Assembly (NCBI RefSeq): GCF_001189295.1
Contig: NZ_CP012159.1
Span: forward strand, 4,666,525 to 4,730,524
Reading direction: 5' to 3'
DNA: 64,000 nucleotides
From: Chondromyces crocatus
GTDB taxonomy: Bacteria > Myxococcota_A > Polyangia > Polyangiales > Polyangiaceae
The position numbers and the translations under genes are program-made. The notes below the pieces were generated by a model. That model did no database searches and had not been told where the DNA came from. It was given only the letters and a program-made list of their open reading frames with translations. Positions 50,096 to 60,072 of this stretch are shown in pieces. Every line of letters starts with the position of its first letter. Position 1 is the first letter of the stretch.

Positions 50096-52104
50096 CACGA
50101 TAGGTCCACGCGGAACAGGTGCTGCCCGACGCGAACGAAATCCCCGTTGGCCAGGGTAACGTCCTCCCGGACCGCGACGTAAGTTCCGTTCGACGAGTCG
50201 AGATCGGTCAGGGTGAACTCGCTGGTCACCGGATTTCTCCGGATGACCGCATGTCGCCTCGAGAGGAACGGGTCCGACGTGAACACGATATCCCCGGTTT
50301 CTCTGCCGATCACGGTCTCATCCCGGTGCAAGTGATAGACGTCGCGCACCACGCCTTCGACCGTCCTCTGGCAGAGCCGTGCACGTCGCTGGACGGCCGG
50401 CGAGCCGAAAAGCAGAGTCCCGTGTTGGATCGCATGGCCGAGGCCTCGCTCCCCGTCACTCACGGTCTGAAACTGTAACACCTCCAGCCCCAGGAGAAGC
50501 AAGTCAGCATCTCGCAGAGAATGAGGCTGACGGATGCGGAGGTAGCTCCGGTTGACGCTCCCCAGGTCCCGGAGAATCCAGGTCCCTTCATGGGGAATCA
50601 GCCGTGCATGCCGCGGAGCGACGTAAAGATCGTCTTCGAGGTGGATGTCGCCCTCGGTCCGACCGATATCGATTTGTCGGCCCGACAGCGGAAAAGACTT
50701 CCCTTCGCTGCCGTCTTCGACAATGACGACCAGCCTTCCCTCGGGGGCCCGGCCGGCTCGGGTGTCTGGCCAGGAACCCGCCGGTCTCACGGCGTGAGGG
50801 GACCGAAGGGGTGGGGCTGCGAGCTGCGAGAGCTTCGCCCCGCCCGAGGTCTCCGTGGAGCTGGGGAGCGTGGAAAGTTCTTCCGCCGTGCTGTGGCTCT
50901 CCCGAGCGTCGCTCGACGTCGGCTGGTGCTCCACCCGCACATCGGTCGGTGGGACGCCTCCGAGAGAGAGGGGTGCCGAGCGTTCCCCTTCGAGCGGCGC
51001 GCCACAGTACTTGCAGAAGCGGGTCGTCGCGAGGCAATGCCCGTGGCAGCGGCTGCACTCGATCATGCGGGTGGGGGCATGTCTCGCCGCCGAGATGTCG
51101 ACCACCGGGGCGCCCACGATCTTCTCGTGCGTCACGCCTCCGTCGAGTGGCGAAGGCGTCCCGTGGCCGGGCACATGAGGCTCCAGGGCGCCACGAGGGA
51201 TCGTGTCGTCCTTGCCGCGCTCGACGCGCAACGTCGCCTCGACGGGGGGCGTGGGCGAGGGCGGGGGAACGGCTGCTCCCATCTGGGTCGACGGCTCCGG
51301 GACCGTCCGGCTCTCGGGGCGTGAGGCCTTGAGCGACGAGCCGCACGTGACGCAGAAGCGATAGCCGGGAGGGTTCTCGGAGTCACAGCTCGTGCAGAGG
51401 ACCCGGAGCGCCACCGTTGCAGGCATGAGCGACTCGACGGTAGTTCGCTCCTCCGGGACGAAGGCTGGCTGCGCGGGGACCTCCCGCTGGGCCGTGGGGG
51501 GCGTGAACGAGAAGCCGGGGACCTCCGGTCGCAAGCGGCTCTGGGCTCGTCCTCCTGACGCGCTCGATCGTCCAGCCTCGGGATCCTGAGAGGACACGGC
51601 GGGGGCGCTGGCGTCCTGCTGGAGTGCGCCCTGCGATGCCTGGGTCGCTGCGAGCTGCGAGATGGGCGCTTGGTGGCTCGCTGCAGAAGGCAGGGTCAAC
51701 GCAGCCGCTTGCGAGGGAACCACGGATCCCGGTGCGATCGCAGGTGGCTGTGCAGCGACGACCTCGGAGCGTGCGGAAGCCTCGGGAGATGCGCTCCCTT
51801 GCTGCGCGCTGCTGCCCGATGACGAGATGATGAGCTGAGGGGCCGCGACGTTCTGCGGGATGCCGATGGACTGTTGACTGCCGATGGACTGTTGACTGCC
51901 GACGGACTGCTGAGCGCCGATGGAGGGGTTCCCGATGCCAGACGAGCCTGATGCCGACGTGCCTTCTGGCGGGGAGACTCGTGGAATCCCTTTCGGAGGG
52001 GTCGGGGCGACTCCGCGCTTCACTTTCGCTTTGAGCCGCCGCCCACAGTCCTGGCAGTAGGTCAGTTCATCAGGGTTGTGGCGTCCGCAGACATCACAGA
52101 TCAC
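50095..52104 (-). CDS. FHA-domain protein with zinc-ribbon motifs
   Basis: The 669-residue protein starts with a zinc ribbon (MICDVCGRHNPDELTYCQDCGRRL; C3, C6, C17, C20) and has two more in the middle (CTSCDSENPPGYRFCVTCG, CSRCHGHCLATTRFCKYCG). The Pro/Ser/Gln-rich linkers are disordered. Near the C-terminus are two FHA domains: IDIGRTEGDIHLEDDLYVAPRHARL...VNRSY and TVIGRETGDIVFTSDPFLSRRHAVIRR...SSNGTYV. The first has an unusual NRSY in place of NGT. The second looks able to bind phosphothreonine. Coupled to the PP2C gene. Confidence 0.9.
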   Translation of the reverse strand: MICDVCGRHNPDELTYCQDCGRRLKAKVKRGVAPTPPKGIPRVSPPEGTSASGSSGIGNPSIGAQQSVGSQQSIGSQQSIGIPQNVAAPQLIISSSGSSAQQGSASPEASARSEVVAAQPPAIAPGSVVPSQAAALTLPSAASHQAPISQLAATQASQGALQQDASAPAVSSQDPEAGRSSASGGRAQSRLRPEVPGFSFTPPTAQREVPAQPAFVPEERTTVESLMPATVALRVLCTSCDSENPPGYRFCVTCGSSLKASRPESRTVPEPSTQMGAAVPPPSPTPPVEATLRVERGKDDTIPRGALEPHVPGHGTPSPLDGGVTHEKIVGAPVVDISAARHAPTRMIECSRCHGHCLATTRFCKYCGAPLEGERSAPLSLGGVPPTDVRVEHQPTSSDARESHSTAEELSTLPSSTETSGGAKLSQLAAPPLRSPHAVRPAGSWPDTRAGRAPEGRLVVIVEDGSEGKSFPLSGRQIDIGRTEGDIHLEDDLYVAPRHARLIPHEGTWILRDLGSVNRSYLRIRQPHSLRDADLLLLGLEVLQFQTVSDGERGLGHAIQHGTLLFGSPAVQRRARLCQRTVEGVVRDVYHLHRDETVIGRETGDIVFTSDPFLSRRHAVIRRNPVTSEFTLTDLDSSNGTYVAVREDVTLANGDFVRVGQHLFRVDLS
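51862..51924 (-). repeat. 18-base tandem repeat in the FHA gene
   Basis: About three and a half units of GCCGATGGACTGTTGACT (plus-strand sense) run without gaps. They encode SIGSQQ-like units in the disordered linker (SIGAQQ, SVGSQQ, SIGSQQ, SIGIPQ). Copy-number changes preserve frame. Confidence 0.85.
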
Positions 52105-52320
52105 TCGGGGAGGGGACCGCGGTCCGCCTGTCGAGTCAAGGGCAAGAGAGGGGGATCGCGTCGGGCGCCTACCCGAAAAAAAGGGCCGCCACGGTCGAAA
52201 GCTCTCTCGAGGCGTCGTGCCGCTGCGAGATGCGTCACCGATCGGTGGTGCGTGCGCCGCGGCACGACGGGCGGTTCTCGCGCTTCTTGCGATGCTCTCG
52301 ACCCCGGGGGACGAGACGCG

Positions 52321-53055
52321 TCAGCGGCGTCCCAGCTCGGTCCGGACCTCGATCATCAGCTCGAGACCGAGGAACTGAGCGATGGCGGTCCGTCGCCGAT
52401 AGCCGGCCGTGTCGGTCCATCCCGCGAGCAGAACCGGACGCCAGCCCCCGCTGATGCCGAGCACCGTCAGCCGAGAAATCTCGAGTTCGACGCCTGCACC
52501 GAGGGAGAGGTGCGCGCCGCCGGTCTCGGCGCCCCATTCGTTCCCGTAGGCGACGCCGCCGACACCTGCGGTGAAATAGGGAGCGGCCCGCGTCCCGAAG
52601 TCGGGCAGGTAGCGCATCTCCACGCGGAGCTGCTGGAAGATTCCGAGCCGGTAGAGGTTGCTCGAGTCCATCTTGGTGAACTCGTAGGAGCCTCCGAAGT
52701 ACCAGGGGCCCGGTGAACGGTAGCCACCACGGATCAACAGCCCACCACCGCTGCCCAGGATGCACGGGAGAAATGCTCCCTGCTGCTCCTGGCAGGCGGC
52801 CCCCTCCGACAGGTTGATCGCCGCCGTGAGCGCGACCCCGTATTGCGCGTACTCGACGTTGAGCGGGGGAGGGCGAGGACCCACGGTTTCCTCGAACCTG
52901 CCCGCCACCGTCGCATCGGACGCGCTCGTCCCAGCGCCATCGGTCTCTTGCCCCATGGATGACGCTGGCTCCGCGCTCTGCGCCTGGAGAGGTGCAGCGC
53001 GGAGCGCGATGGCGCTGGCCACCGTCAGCGGTAGGAGCGCCGTTCGGAGACGCAC
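52321..53055 (-). CDS. Outer-membrane beta-barrel protein
   Basis: Using GTG 53055, the 244-residue precursor has a signal peptide (MRLRTALLPLTVASAIALRAAPLQAQS). The mature protein alternates strands and turns (LLIRGGYRSPGPWYFGGSYEFTK, LRVEMRYLPDFGTRAAPYFTAGVGGVAYG, HLSLGAGVELEISRLTVLGISGGWRPV) and ends AIAQFLGLELMIEVRTELGRR. It fits an outer-membrane barrel. The frame is open to 53268, but this would place an Arg/Ser/Gly-rich stretch before the signal peptide. Upstream symmetrical and direct repeats may control it. Confidence 0.7.
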   Translation of the reverse strand: MRLRTALLPLTVASAIALRAAPLQAQSAEPASSMGQETDGAGTSASDATVAGRFEETVGPRPPPLNVEYAQYGVALTAAINLSEGAACQEQQGAFLPCILGSGGGLLIRGGYRSPGPWYFGGSYEFTKMDSSNLYRLGIFQQLRVEMRYLPDFGTRAAPYFTAGVGGVAYGNEWGAETGGAHLSLGAGVELEISRLTVLGISGGWRPVLLAGWTDTAGYRRRTAIAQFLGLELMIEVRTELGRR

Positions 53056-53384
53056 GATATAGCGTGAATACGCGAGCCTCGCGCGCTCGGCAACGCTTCG
53101 TCCACGAGACTCGCGCGGAGGGCCCTCGCGAGGGCGCCTGGACCACGGGGGTGAGAGTCCTGGACCACGGGATCGTCGATGGCCCCCGGTGGAGGACCCT
53201 GGTGGCTGGGCAGCTCCCGCGCTCGAACCCTCTGCCGAGCCGACCTCTCCGCCGACCTGAACGGTCATGCACCGCGTCGACGGAGGTGGTCCCCGAGTCG
53301 GCGAAGCGTCATCCGATGTCCGAAGATCTTCGTTCGCCCGCTTGACGTCAGCGGCGAGGCTCGCCTAAACGGAGCTATCCCCCT
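53056..53384. other. Intergenic region with regulatory-looking repeats
   Basis: About 330 bases lie between the divergent beta-barrel (minus) and acidic-protein (plus) genes. The region holds a 14-base palindrome (53122-53135) and a 13-base direct repeat (53137-53149 and 53159-53171). I see no convincing gene in it. Confidence 0.45.
53122..53171. promoter_or_regulatory. Palindrome plus 22-base-spaced direct repeat
   Basis: GCCCTCGCGAGGGC (53122-53135) is a perfect 14-base palindrome. Two exact copies of CCTGGACCACGGG follow at 53137-53149 and 53159-53171, 22 bases apart start to start, close to two turns of the helix. They lie about 70-115 bases before the beta-barrel gene and may bind a regulator. 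Confidence 0.4.
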
Positions 53385-53807
<423 letters not shown>

Positions 53808-53838
53808 GCGCGTCTGACGTCACCCGTTCGATGCGGGC

Positions 53839-54939
53839 TCACCGCTCGCCTTCATCGTCTTTCTGCGTCAAGTCGCGCTCGATGTACGCTGCACAAGGCT
53901 TGCCGGACGCTTCGAGCGTCGGGCAAAGCCGGTGTGCGCAGCGCGCGTAGCGTGACTCGGGGAAGTCTCTTCGAAGGAGGGCGGCAACGGAGCACGCTTC
54001 TCGTTGCTGTCCGTCCTCGAGCCACAGCTTCGCCTCGGCCCAGAGCACGTCGTCGCGCATGAGCGATGTGCGGTGCTTCTCGTAGAGTCTCCGGAACTCT
54101 CGCCTCGCCGAGGCGTGATCCTTCAACGTGTCTCTGTAAATCTGCGCAATGCGTAGCTGCGCGTCGTCGAACAGCGGCCGCTCGTAGCTTCCCGTCGACG
54201 CCGTCTCGCGCGGCGCGAGCAGCTCTCTCAGGATGCTGATCGCCTCCTCGGGGCGGCCCAGCTCCTCTGCGAGACGCGCGGCGTGAAACAACGCATTGTC
54301 GGTGAGCGGACCTGTCGGGTAGGGGTGGGCGCGGGCCGCGTCGAGCAGCGTTCGGAGCGCGCGCGCACGATCCCCGGCGCGCTCCTCCGCGCGTCCGAGC
54401 TCGTAGCGCACCATCTGGTCGAGCTCCGTTCCTCGCAGCCCGGATCCCTCGCGCTCGAGCCAGGACACCGCGCCTGCTGGCCCACCCAGTGCTTCTTGAT
54501 GATCGACCAGCATGCGGAGCGCACGGCGCGCGAACCCGTGCTCGGGGTGACGTCGCAGGGCCGCGAAGAGCTGCGCGAAACCCTGCGTTTCGTCGCCTTG
54601 GCGGATGGCCAGCTCGGCCAGCTCGAACTCGGCGCGCACCGCGCGGGGACCTTTCGGGGAGGCGGCGACGAGCTGCTCGTAGGCCCGCTGCGCAGAGGCC
54701 CAGTCGGCGTCGCGCTCGTGGGCGCGAGCCGCCATGAAATACGCCTCGTCGCGATCCTTCACCCGATCCGCCTTCGTCGCCGCCTCCGTGAACGCGCGCG
54801 CGGCTTCCTTGTAGCGACCGGCGTGGAAGGCGCGCTGTCCGGAGGCGAACGAGTGAACGTAGACCTCGGCAGGCATCGACGCACAGCCCACCGTCGCAGC
54901 GACGACGACGGCGAGTGCCGAGGCGTGGAACCACCTCAC
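53839..54939 (-). CDS. TPR-repeat lipoprotein
   Basis: From GTG 54939 the 366-residue precursor starts [19 protein letters not shown], a lipobox with Cys19. The mature protein is a chain of TPR-like helices ([101 protein letters not shown]), ending with a Cys-containing C-terminus ([16 protein letters not shown]). The layout recalls BamD/YfgM-type periplasmic scaffolds. The GTG overlaps the stop of the aldolase gene as GTGA, indicating coupling. Confidence 0.8.
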   Translation of the reverse strand: MRWFHASALAVVVAATVGCASMPAEVYVHSFASGQRAFHAGRYKEAARAFTEAATKADRVKDRDEAYFMAARAHERDADWASAQRAYEQLVAASPKGPRAVRAEFELAELAIRQGDETQGFAQLFAALRRHPEHGFARRALRMLVDHQEALGGPAGAVSWLEREGSGLRGTELDQMVRYELGRAEERAGDRARALRTLLDAARAHPYPTGPLTDNALFHAARLAEELGRPEEAISILRELLAPRETASTGSYERPLFDDAQLRIAQIYRDTLKDHASARREFRRLYEKHRTSLMRDDVLWAEAKLWLEDGQQREACSVAALLRRDFPESRYARCAHRLCPTLEASGKPCAAYIERDLTQKDDEGER

Positions 54940-55970
54940 GCGTTCGCTTTCTGCATGGCGATGCGGAGCGCCTGCACCAGCGCGTCCGTGGCGCGGGGGA
55001 CGTCTTCCGTCGCGAGATCCAGGTGGGTGCACAGACGAACCCTGTGCGGGCCGAACGCCGAGACCAGGACCCCTCGCTCCTCTGCGGCCTCCACGAAGCG
55101 GGCTGCTGGAACGCCCGGGGTGTCGACCATCACGATGTTCGTTTCCGGTACCGGAATGCTCGCTCCCGGCACCTCGCGCAACGCCGATGCGATGCGCTCG
55201 GCTGCGTGGTGGTCCTCGACGAGGCGCACTCGGTGATGCTCCAGCGCGTGGAGCGCGGCCGCTGCGAGCACACCCGCCTGACGCATCCCGCCACCCAGCA
55301 TCTTCCTGAACCTGAGCGCCGCCGCGATCTGCTCGGCGCTCCCGCACAGCGCCGAGCCCACTGGAGCGCCCAGGCCCTTCGAGAAGCAGACGCTCACCGT
55401 ATCGAACGGCGCGGCGAGCGCGGCGACCGTATGCCCTGTCGCCACTGCTGCGTTCCACAGCCGCGCCCCGTCGAGGTGCAGGGCGAGCCCATGCTTCCTG
55501 GCCACCGCTGCAATCTGGAGGACGTGCTGCTCGGGAAACACGGTACCTCCCGCTCGGTTGTGCGTGTTCTCGAGCGCGACGAGCCTCGTGCGCGGCATGT
55601 AGTAGGCGGGCGGCTTGATGGCGGCCTCCAGCTCCTCTGCCGTGAACAGCCCGCCCTGGCCTGCCACCTGGAACTGCACGCCGCTCCACGCGGCGCCCGC
55701 GCCCGACTCGTAGAAGGCGCAGTGTGCTCCTTCGCCGATCACCACTTCGTCACCGCGCTGGGTGTGGCAGAGCAGGGCGATCTGGTTGCTCATCGTCCCG
55801 CTCGGCACGAAGAGCGCGGCTTGCTTGCCGGTGATCTCTGCGGCCCGCTCTTCGAGCCGCCGCATCGTCGGATCCTCGCGGTAGACATCGTCTCCTACCG
55901 GAGCGCTGACCATGGCGCGGCGCATGGCCTCTGTCGGACGAGTCACGGTGTCGGAGCGGAGGTCGATCAT
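54936..55970 (-). CDS. ltaE: Low-specificity L-threonine aldolase
   Basis: The 344-residue PLP enzyme has [20 protein letters not shown] at the start, [37 protein letters not shown] (aspartate pairing with PLP) and [16 protein letters not shown] with Lys198 as the Schiff-base lysine. It cleaves threonine to glycine and acetaldehyde, thereby feeding the glycine-cleavage system encoded elsewhere in the window. The start at 55970 leaves out an Arg/His/Ser-rich shadow extension to 56075. The preceding gene on this strand is a GMC oxidoreductase, 76 bases away. Confidence 0.96.
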   Translation of the reverse strand: MIDLRSDTVTRPTEAMRRAMVSAPVGDDVYREDPTMRRLEERAAEITGKQAALFVPSGTMSNQIALLCHTQRGDEVVIGEGAHCAFYESGAGAAWSGVQFQVAGQGGLFTAEELEAAIKPPAYYMPRTRLVALENTHNRAGGTVFPEQHVLQIAAVARKHGLALHLDGARLWNAAVATGHTVAALAAPFDTVSVCFSKGLGAPVGSALCGSAEQIAAALRFRKMLGGGMRQAGVLAAAALHALEHHRVRLVEDHHAAERIASALREVPGASIPVPETNIVMVDTPGVPAARFVEAAEERGVLVSAFGPHRVRLCTHLDLATEDVPRATDALVQALRIAMQKANA

Positions 55971-56046
55971 GGGAGGTCTGGTCGAACGGTGGGTGGCGTG
56001 CGCTTGCGTGCGGCGCTGGGAACCAGATGGCGACGAGGGTCGATGC

Positions 56047-57612
56047 TCACGCCGCGGAGTGCGCAAGCCTCGCAAATCGCTCGTCGAGCCGCCAGGCGAG
56101 TCGGGTGGTCATTGCCATGATGGGCACCTGGGAGTTCACCCCGATGCTGGTGGGCAAGATCGAGCCGTCCGCCACGAACAGGCCAGGGAGTTCGAAGCTC
56201 TCGCCGTTCTGGTCGACGACGCCGCGTCGCGCATCGTTCGAGACCCGCGCGCTGCCGAGAGGATGGAACGACATGCACTCGATCCGCCGCGCATCGATCG
56301 ATGCTCTCTCCATCGCGCGCGCCTCGTCCATGTTCTTCAGCGGCTGGAAGCCGAACACGGGCGTGTAGACCTCGCGTGCGCCAGCGGCGAGCGCCATCTC
56401 GCACAGCACCGTGATCGACCTTCGAAGCCGCGCCAGATCCCGGGGGGCCATCTCGTAGGTGAGCATGGGCTCGCGCCCCAGCCCGCTGCGCACCTGACCG
56501 CCACCTTCATCGTGGATCATCGCGCCGAACACCGCGGAGTTCTGCAGCGCGCGCGCGCGCCTCCGCAGCGCCGGTCCCACACCAGGCAGCGCGGCCGCGA
56601 GCACGTTGACGGCGGTGTACACACCCACCAGCTTGATCCCGTCGTCGGCAAACGTGTCCGAGTAGACGCTCTGGAGCGCGCCGTTCCACCCGTTCACGGC
56701 GTGATCGAAGCGCGCCACGACGCGCGCTGCGGGGTGCAGGGTGATGTTTCTTCCGAGCACCCCGCTCTGCCGCCCAACGCCGGAGGCAGAGAGGAGCAGC
56801 GGCGTGTGCAGCGTTCCGCACGCGGCCACCACGACCGGCGCGCGTATCCGGAAGCGGTGCGAGGTCCCCTCGCTCCCCAGGAGCCTCCCCTCCACACCGG
56901 CGGCGCGACCTCGCTCCACCAGCACCCGCTCCACGAGCGCATCGGCGACGACCCGCGTCCCGTGCTTGAGCGCCGACGGCAGGTACGACACATCGACCGA
57001 GCGTTTGGCTCCCGCCGGGCACGTGAAGTTGCACCGCGCGTTTCCCTCGCAGTCGTCCCCCGTGTTTCGATGGATCGGCTTCATCTCGATCCCGAGCGCC
57101 TGCGCGCCCTTCACGAAGAGCCGCGTCGAGTCCGAGCGCATCGCCTCGGGGACCTCGCGCACGGTCAGGCGCTTCTCGACGCTCTCGTACGCTTCTTCCA
57201 GGTGACGCTCGCCGAGATCGGAGAGGCCCAGATCTCGTGTCCAGTGATGATGCACCTCGCCAGGGATCCGGAAGCAGACGCCGCCGGTCACGAGGGACGA
57301 GCCGCCCACACCGCGGCCCATCATCATGGAGATGATCGGCGTTTGCCCGACACCGAAGACGGTCGCCATCCCCGCCTCGCGGAAGATCTTGCGCACCGCC
57401 TCGCTCGGCAAGAAGCGCTGGTAGTCCGCCGGGCGGTAGTAAGGCCCCTCCTCGAGCACGATCACACGACGCCCGGCCTCGGCCAGCAGCGTCGCCATCA
57501 CCGCACCGCCTGATCCCGAACCGATGACCACCACGTCGCACGCTTCATCGAAGCCGACCTGGAGGTTTCGCCCATCGACGATGGGCTCGGACGACGCAAT
57601 CTCTCGGTTCAC
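56047..57612 (-). CDS. GMC-family oxidoreductase
   Basis: The 521-residue flavoprotein begins [14 protein letters not shown] then [23 protein letters not shown] (FAD dinucleotide-binding GxGxxG). Other markers are [45 protein letters not shown], and [12 protein letters not shown]...[25 protein letters not shown], with a His in the active-site region. Family members oxidise alcohols, sterols or sugars. The GTG at 57612 overlaps the stop of the small upstream gene as GTGA, so that gene probably encodes its partner or maturation factor. Confidence 0.92.
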   Translation of the reverse strand: MNREIASSEPIVDGRNLQVGFDEACDVVVIGSGSGGAVMATLLAEAGRRVIVLEEGPYYRPADYQRFLPSEAVRKIFREAGMATVFGVGQTPIISMMMGRGVGGSSLVTGGVCFRIPGEVHHHWTRDLGLSDLGERHLEEAYESVEKRLTVREVPEAMRSDSTRLFVKGAQALGIEMKPIHRNTGDDCEGNARCNFTCPAGAKRSVDVSYLPSALKHGTRVVADALVERVLVERGRAAGVEGRLLGSEGTSHRFRIRAPVVVAACGTLHTPLLLSASGVGRQSGVLGRNITLHPAARVVARFDHAVNGWNGALQSVYSDTFADDGIKLVGVYTAVNVLAAALPGVGPALRRRARALQNSAVFGAMIHDEGGGQVRSGLGREPMLTYEMAPRDLARLRRSITVLCEMALAAGAREVYTPVFGFQPLKNMDEARAMERASIDARRIECMSFHPLGSARVSNDARRGVVDQNGESFELPGLFVADGSILPTSIGVNSQVPIMAMTTRLAWRLDERFARLAHSAA

Positions 57613-58154
57613 GCGGCCTCCCGGCGTGGCGACGAGGTCACGAGCAGCCGCCGCGTGGAGAGCGTCTGCCGGTCGAAGCCCGTGCTGCGCAGCTCCTCTC
57701 CTTCCTCGAAGGCGGGGACGCACAAGGGAACTTTGAACGCGATGAGGAGCATCGAGAGCAGCCCGATGCGGTGGTTCTCCAGCGCCTCCAGGTAGGCGAG
57801 CCGCTGCTCGAGCGTGAGCCGCGTCATCCGGCTCGGGACCCCGAGGATGAAGAGGGGCAAGAACTCGAGCGCGACGGTCAGGACCCAGAAGCCTCGCCGG
57901 AGATCGGCGCTGGACCTGGCGAGCGACTCGTCGAGCCCTCGGACGGCACGATCGCACACGGCGGGAGGTGGCGCGATGAGCGTCCCCGGCGAGCTCTCGT
58001 CCTCGTCGCAGAGGATGGCTTGCGCTGCGGACCAGGCGATCCGACGAGACATGGCCGAGAGGCCACCCTGCGGGTCGTTCCGTGCGGAGGTCCGGTCGGT
58101 GTCCAGCGCCGAGGGGCCGGGCTCGGACGTGGTCGACGTGACAGGGGGTCGCAT
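57609..58154 (-). CDS. Small partner of the GMC oxidoreductase, unknown family
   Basis: The 181-residue protein has no membrane signal but contains a hydrophobic stretch (GFWVLTVALEFLPLFILGVP) and helices (TRLTLEQRLAYLEALENHRIGLLSMLLIAFKVPLCVPAF). This pattern resembles small subunits and N-terminal regions paired with GMC dehydrogenases and long-chain alcohol oxidases, such as gluconate 2-dehydrogenase subunit 3-like proteins, but I cannot assign it firmly. An ATG at 58052 is an alternative start. Coupling with the GMC gene supports a joint role. Confidence 0.6.
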   Translation of the reverse strand: MRPPVTSTTSEPGPSALDTDRTSARNDPQGGLSAMSRRIAWSAAQAILCDEDESSPGTLIAPPPAVCDRAVRGLDESLARSSADLRRGFWVLTVALEFLPLFILGVPSRMTRLTLEQRLAYLEALENHRIGLLSMLLIAFKVPLCVPAFEEGEELRSTGFDRQTLSTRRLLVTSSPRREAA

Positions 58155-58280
58155 CGCCCGCAGCGTAGCCGGTTTGTTCTTGGTGAAAAACCCCGGCAGA
58201 AACCGCCACGGGAGGTCCGCCCGCGGCGGTCTGCTGGCTTGTGATAGAAGCGGTTGGCGAGCGGAGACTTCCTCGCCGCC

Positions 58281-58286
58281 GGAGGG
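58281..58286 (+). promoter_or_regulatory. Ribosome-binding site fixing the start at 58290
   Basis: GGAGGG lies three bases before the ATG at 58290 and favours it over the in-frame ATG at 58254. Confidence 0.5.
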
Positions 58287-58289
58287 CCC

Positions 58290-59933
58290 ATGCCTGAGCG
58301 ACCGCTACAGCATCGAGATCCGGACAAGAAGGATGACGAGACCCTCCGAAAGGAGGCGCGCGCCCACTTCGCGAGCGAGCCTGCGCTCCAGCTCGTGGCC
58401 GAGCTGATCGCGCGTCTTCGAGAACTCGACTTGCCCTGGTGGAGCCCCGTGCGTCTACGCGATCGCTGGGGCGCCGTGGAGAGGATGCGCTGGCTCCGTG
58501 AGCGCGCCGATCTCCGCCAGCGGGTCACCTCGTCGCTGACGGGCCTCGCCCCCAAGGCTGCGCGCAAGAAGGCGCCGGACTTCCAGGGCGCGCTGCTCGA
58601 CTCGGTCATCGACGACGGCGACGTCACGGTGCGGGTCTTCGAGGAGCAGTTCCAGCCCTTCGAGATCGCCGTCTACGGCCCTGCGGGGGCGTACTGGAAC
58701 TTCTTCCGCGAGTCGCTCCCCTGGGATCAGGAGACGCAGGTCCATCACGACCTGATGACCTGGCTGTTCAAGTCCCTGCTCTCGGACCGGAGCCCCTTCG
58801 ACGGCATCGGCCGCACCCCGATCTTGACGCCGTGGGACGTGCGCACGGCCATCGACGGGCGGGTGTGGCATACGCGCATCCCCCTGGAGGTGCGGGTCGC
58901 GATCGACGAGGCCCGGCTCCAGCAAGAGCGCGATCGACCGGGGGTCCCGTTCCACGCCGAGGGGGACCTGTCCATCGCGGTGCCGGAGATCATCGCCACG
59001 AGCATTCCCCTTCGCGATCTCGTCCCGGTCCTGAACGTCGCGCAGAAGTCGATGCGCTTCGAGGCGTCGCCGCGCGCTGCCTCGAAGATCGAAGGCAGCG
59101 GCGCCGACTCGTCGATGAGGACACCCGAGATCGGCGCGACGGCCGCCCCCGCGCTGCCTGGAGGCAACGTCGCCGCGGTGCCGGGGAGCGGAGCACAAGC
59201 GCCTGCCACCACGCCGCCCCCGCCGCTCTCGAGCGGTCCTCCCACCCTGACGGGAGGGCCGCCCTTGCTGGGCCTCAGCCCTTTCCAGGAGGGGGGACGG
59301 ACGGGAGGCCCCCCGGTTAGCCCCCCCGCTCCCGTGTCCGGAGGTGCCGAGCCCGCGCCCGCGAGCAAGCCGCAGTCCGTGACGTCCATGGATCTGGGCC
59401 CCATCCAGGATCCACGAAGCGGCGAGCCGAGCAGCAAGCCGCCGGCGACGGTGCCACCGAGCTTGATCACGGCGACCACGATCCCTGCGCCTCCCCTGAT
59501 TCAGATGGGGCTCCAGGCGGCCTCGGGCGGCCCCCCTGTCCCCGCTCCGGTGGTGGCGCCTCCGAGCGGGGGCCCTGCCAGCGCGCCCGGCTTCGTGGAG
59601 GCGGCGAGCGCTCCCGGGGCGCCTGGCCCTGGGGCTGCGCCCGTGAGTGCGCCACCCCTCGTCGAACCCGGCCGCGTTGCGGCGCCGCCGCCCTCCGAGC
59701 CCAAGCCCGTCATCGTGTCGAGCGCGCGTGGCTCCTCGCCCGAGCGATCGTCGGGTGGACGTCCGGGAGGAGGCTCGTCGGGGCTGCTCGCGCTGCTCAA
59801 CTCCATCGACGCCGAAGACGAGATGGAGATGACCAACCCTTACAGCATGCCGACGCCCGAGGAGATCGCGGCGGAGTCGGCGCGCCTCCCGCCCCAGCCT
59901 GACGACGGCTCGGGAAAGCGACGCAAAGCGTAG
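58290..59933 (+). CDS. Large Pro/Ala-rich protein of unknown function
   Basis: The 547-residue product has an N-terminal globular domain (about 1-260), with a pattern EPALQLVAELIARLRELDLPWWSPVRLRDRW and many charged helices, and a C-terminal half that is disordered: Pro, Ala, Ser and Gly blocks (APALPGGNVAAVPGSG, PPPPLSSGPP, VAPPSGGPASAPG) ending in a short charged segment (DAEDEMEMTNPYSMPTPEEIA). No signal peptide or membrane helix is present. The family is not recognised. Confidence 0.6.
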   Translation: MPERPLQHRDPDKKDDETLRKEARAHFASEPALQLVAELIARLRELDLPWWSPVRLRDRWGAVERMRWLRERADLRQRVTSSLTGLAPKAARKKAPDFQGALLDSVIDDGDVTVRVFEEQFQPFEIAVYGPAGAYWNFFRESLPWDQETQVHHDLMTWLFKSLLSDRSPFDGIGRTPILTPWDVRTAIDGRVWHTRIPLEVRVAIDEARLQQERDRPGVPFHAEGDLSIAVPEIIATSIPLRDLVPVLNVAQKSMRFEASPRAASKIEGSGADSSMRTPEIGATAAPALPGGNVAAVPGSGAQAPATTPPPPLSSGPPTLTGGPPLLGLSPFQEGGRTGGPPVSPPAPVSGGAEPAPASKPQSVTSMDLGPIQDPRSGEPSSKPPATVPPSLITATTIPAPPLIQMGLQAASGGPPVPAPVVAPPSGGPASAPGFVEAASAPGAPGPGAAPVSAPPLVEPGRVAAPPPSEPKPVIVSSARGSSPERSSGGRPGGGSSGLLALLNSIDAEDEMEMTNPYSMPTPEEIAAESARLPPQPDDGSGKRRKA

Positions 59934-60072
59934 TGACGTGCGCGCCAGCCCACGCGCGTGGGCTGCATGCGTCGCTCTTTGCACTTCTTCACGACAGCCC
60001 CGGACGACCCTTCACAGACGGGAGGCACCTTGCCCGTGTGAATGGCGGCGACGCCGCTGGAGGGTAAGGACC

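Noticed and set aside
53342-53370. TTGACG...CTAAAC promoter before the acidic-protein gene
   Set aside because: The spacing is 17 bases, but the start of transcription would fall beyond the GGAG ribosome-binding site, so it cannot serve that gene as such.
54940-55689. Minus-strand extension upstream of the TPR lipoprotein
   Set aside because: It overlaps threonine aldolase in another frame; the lipoprotein signal peptide starts at the GTG at 54939.
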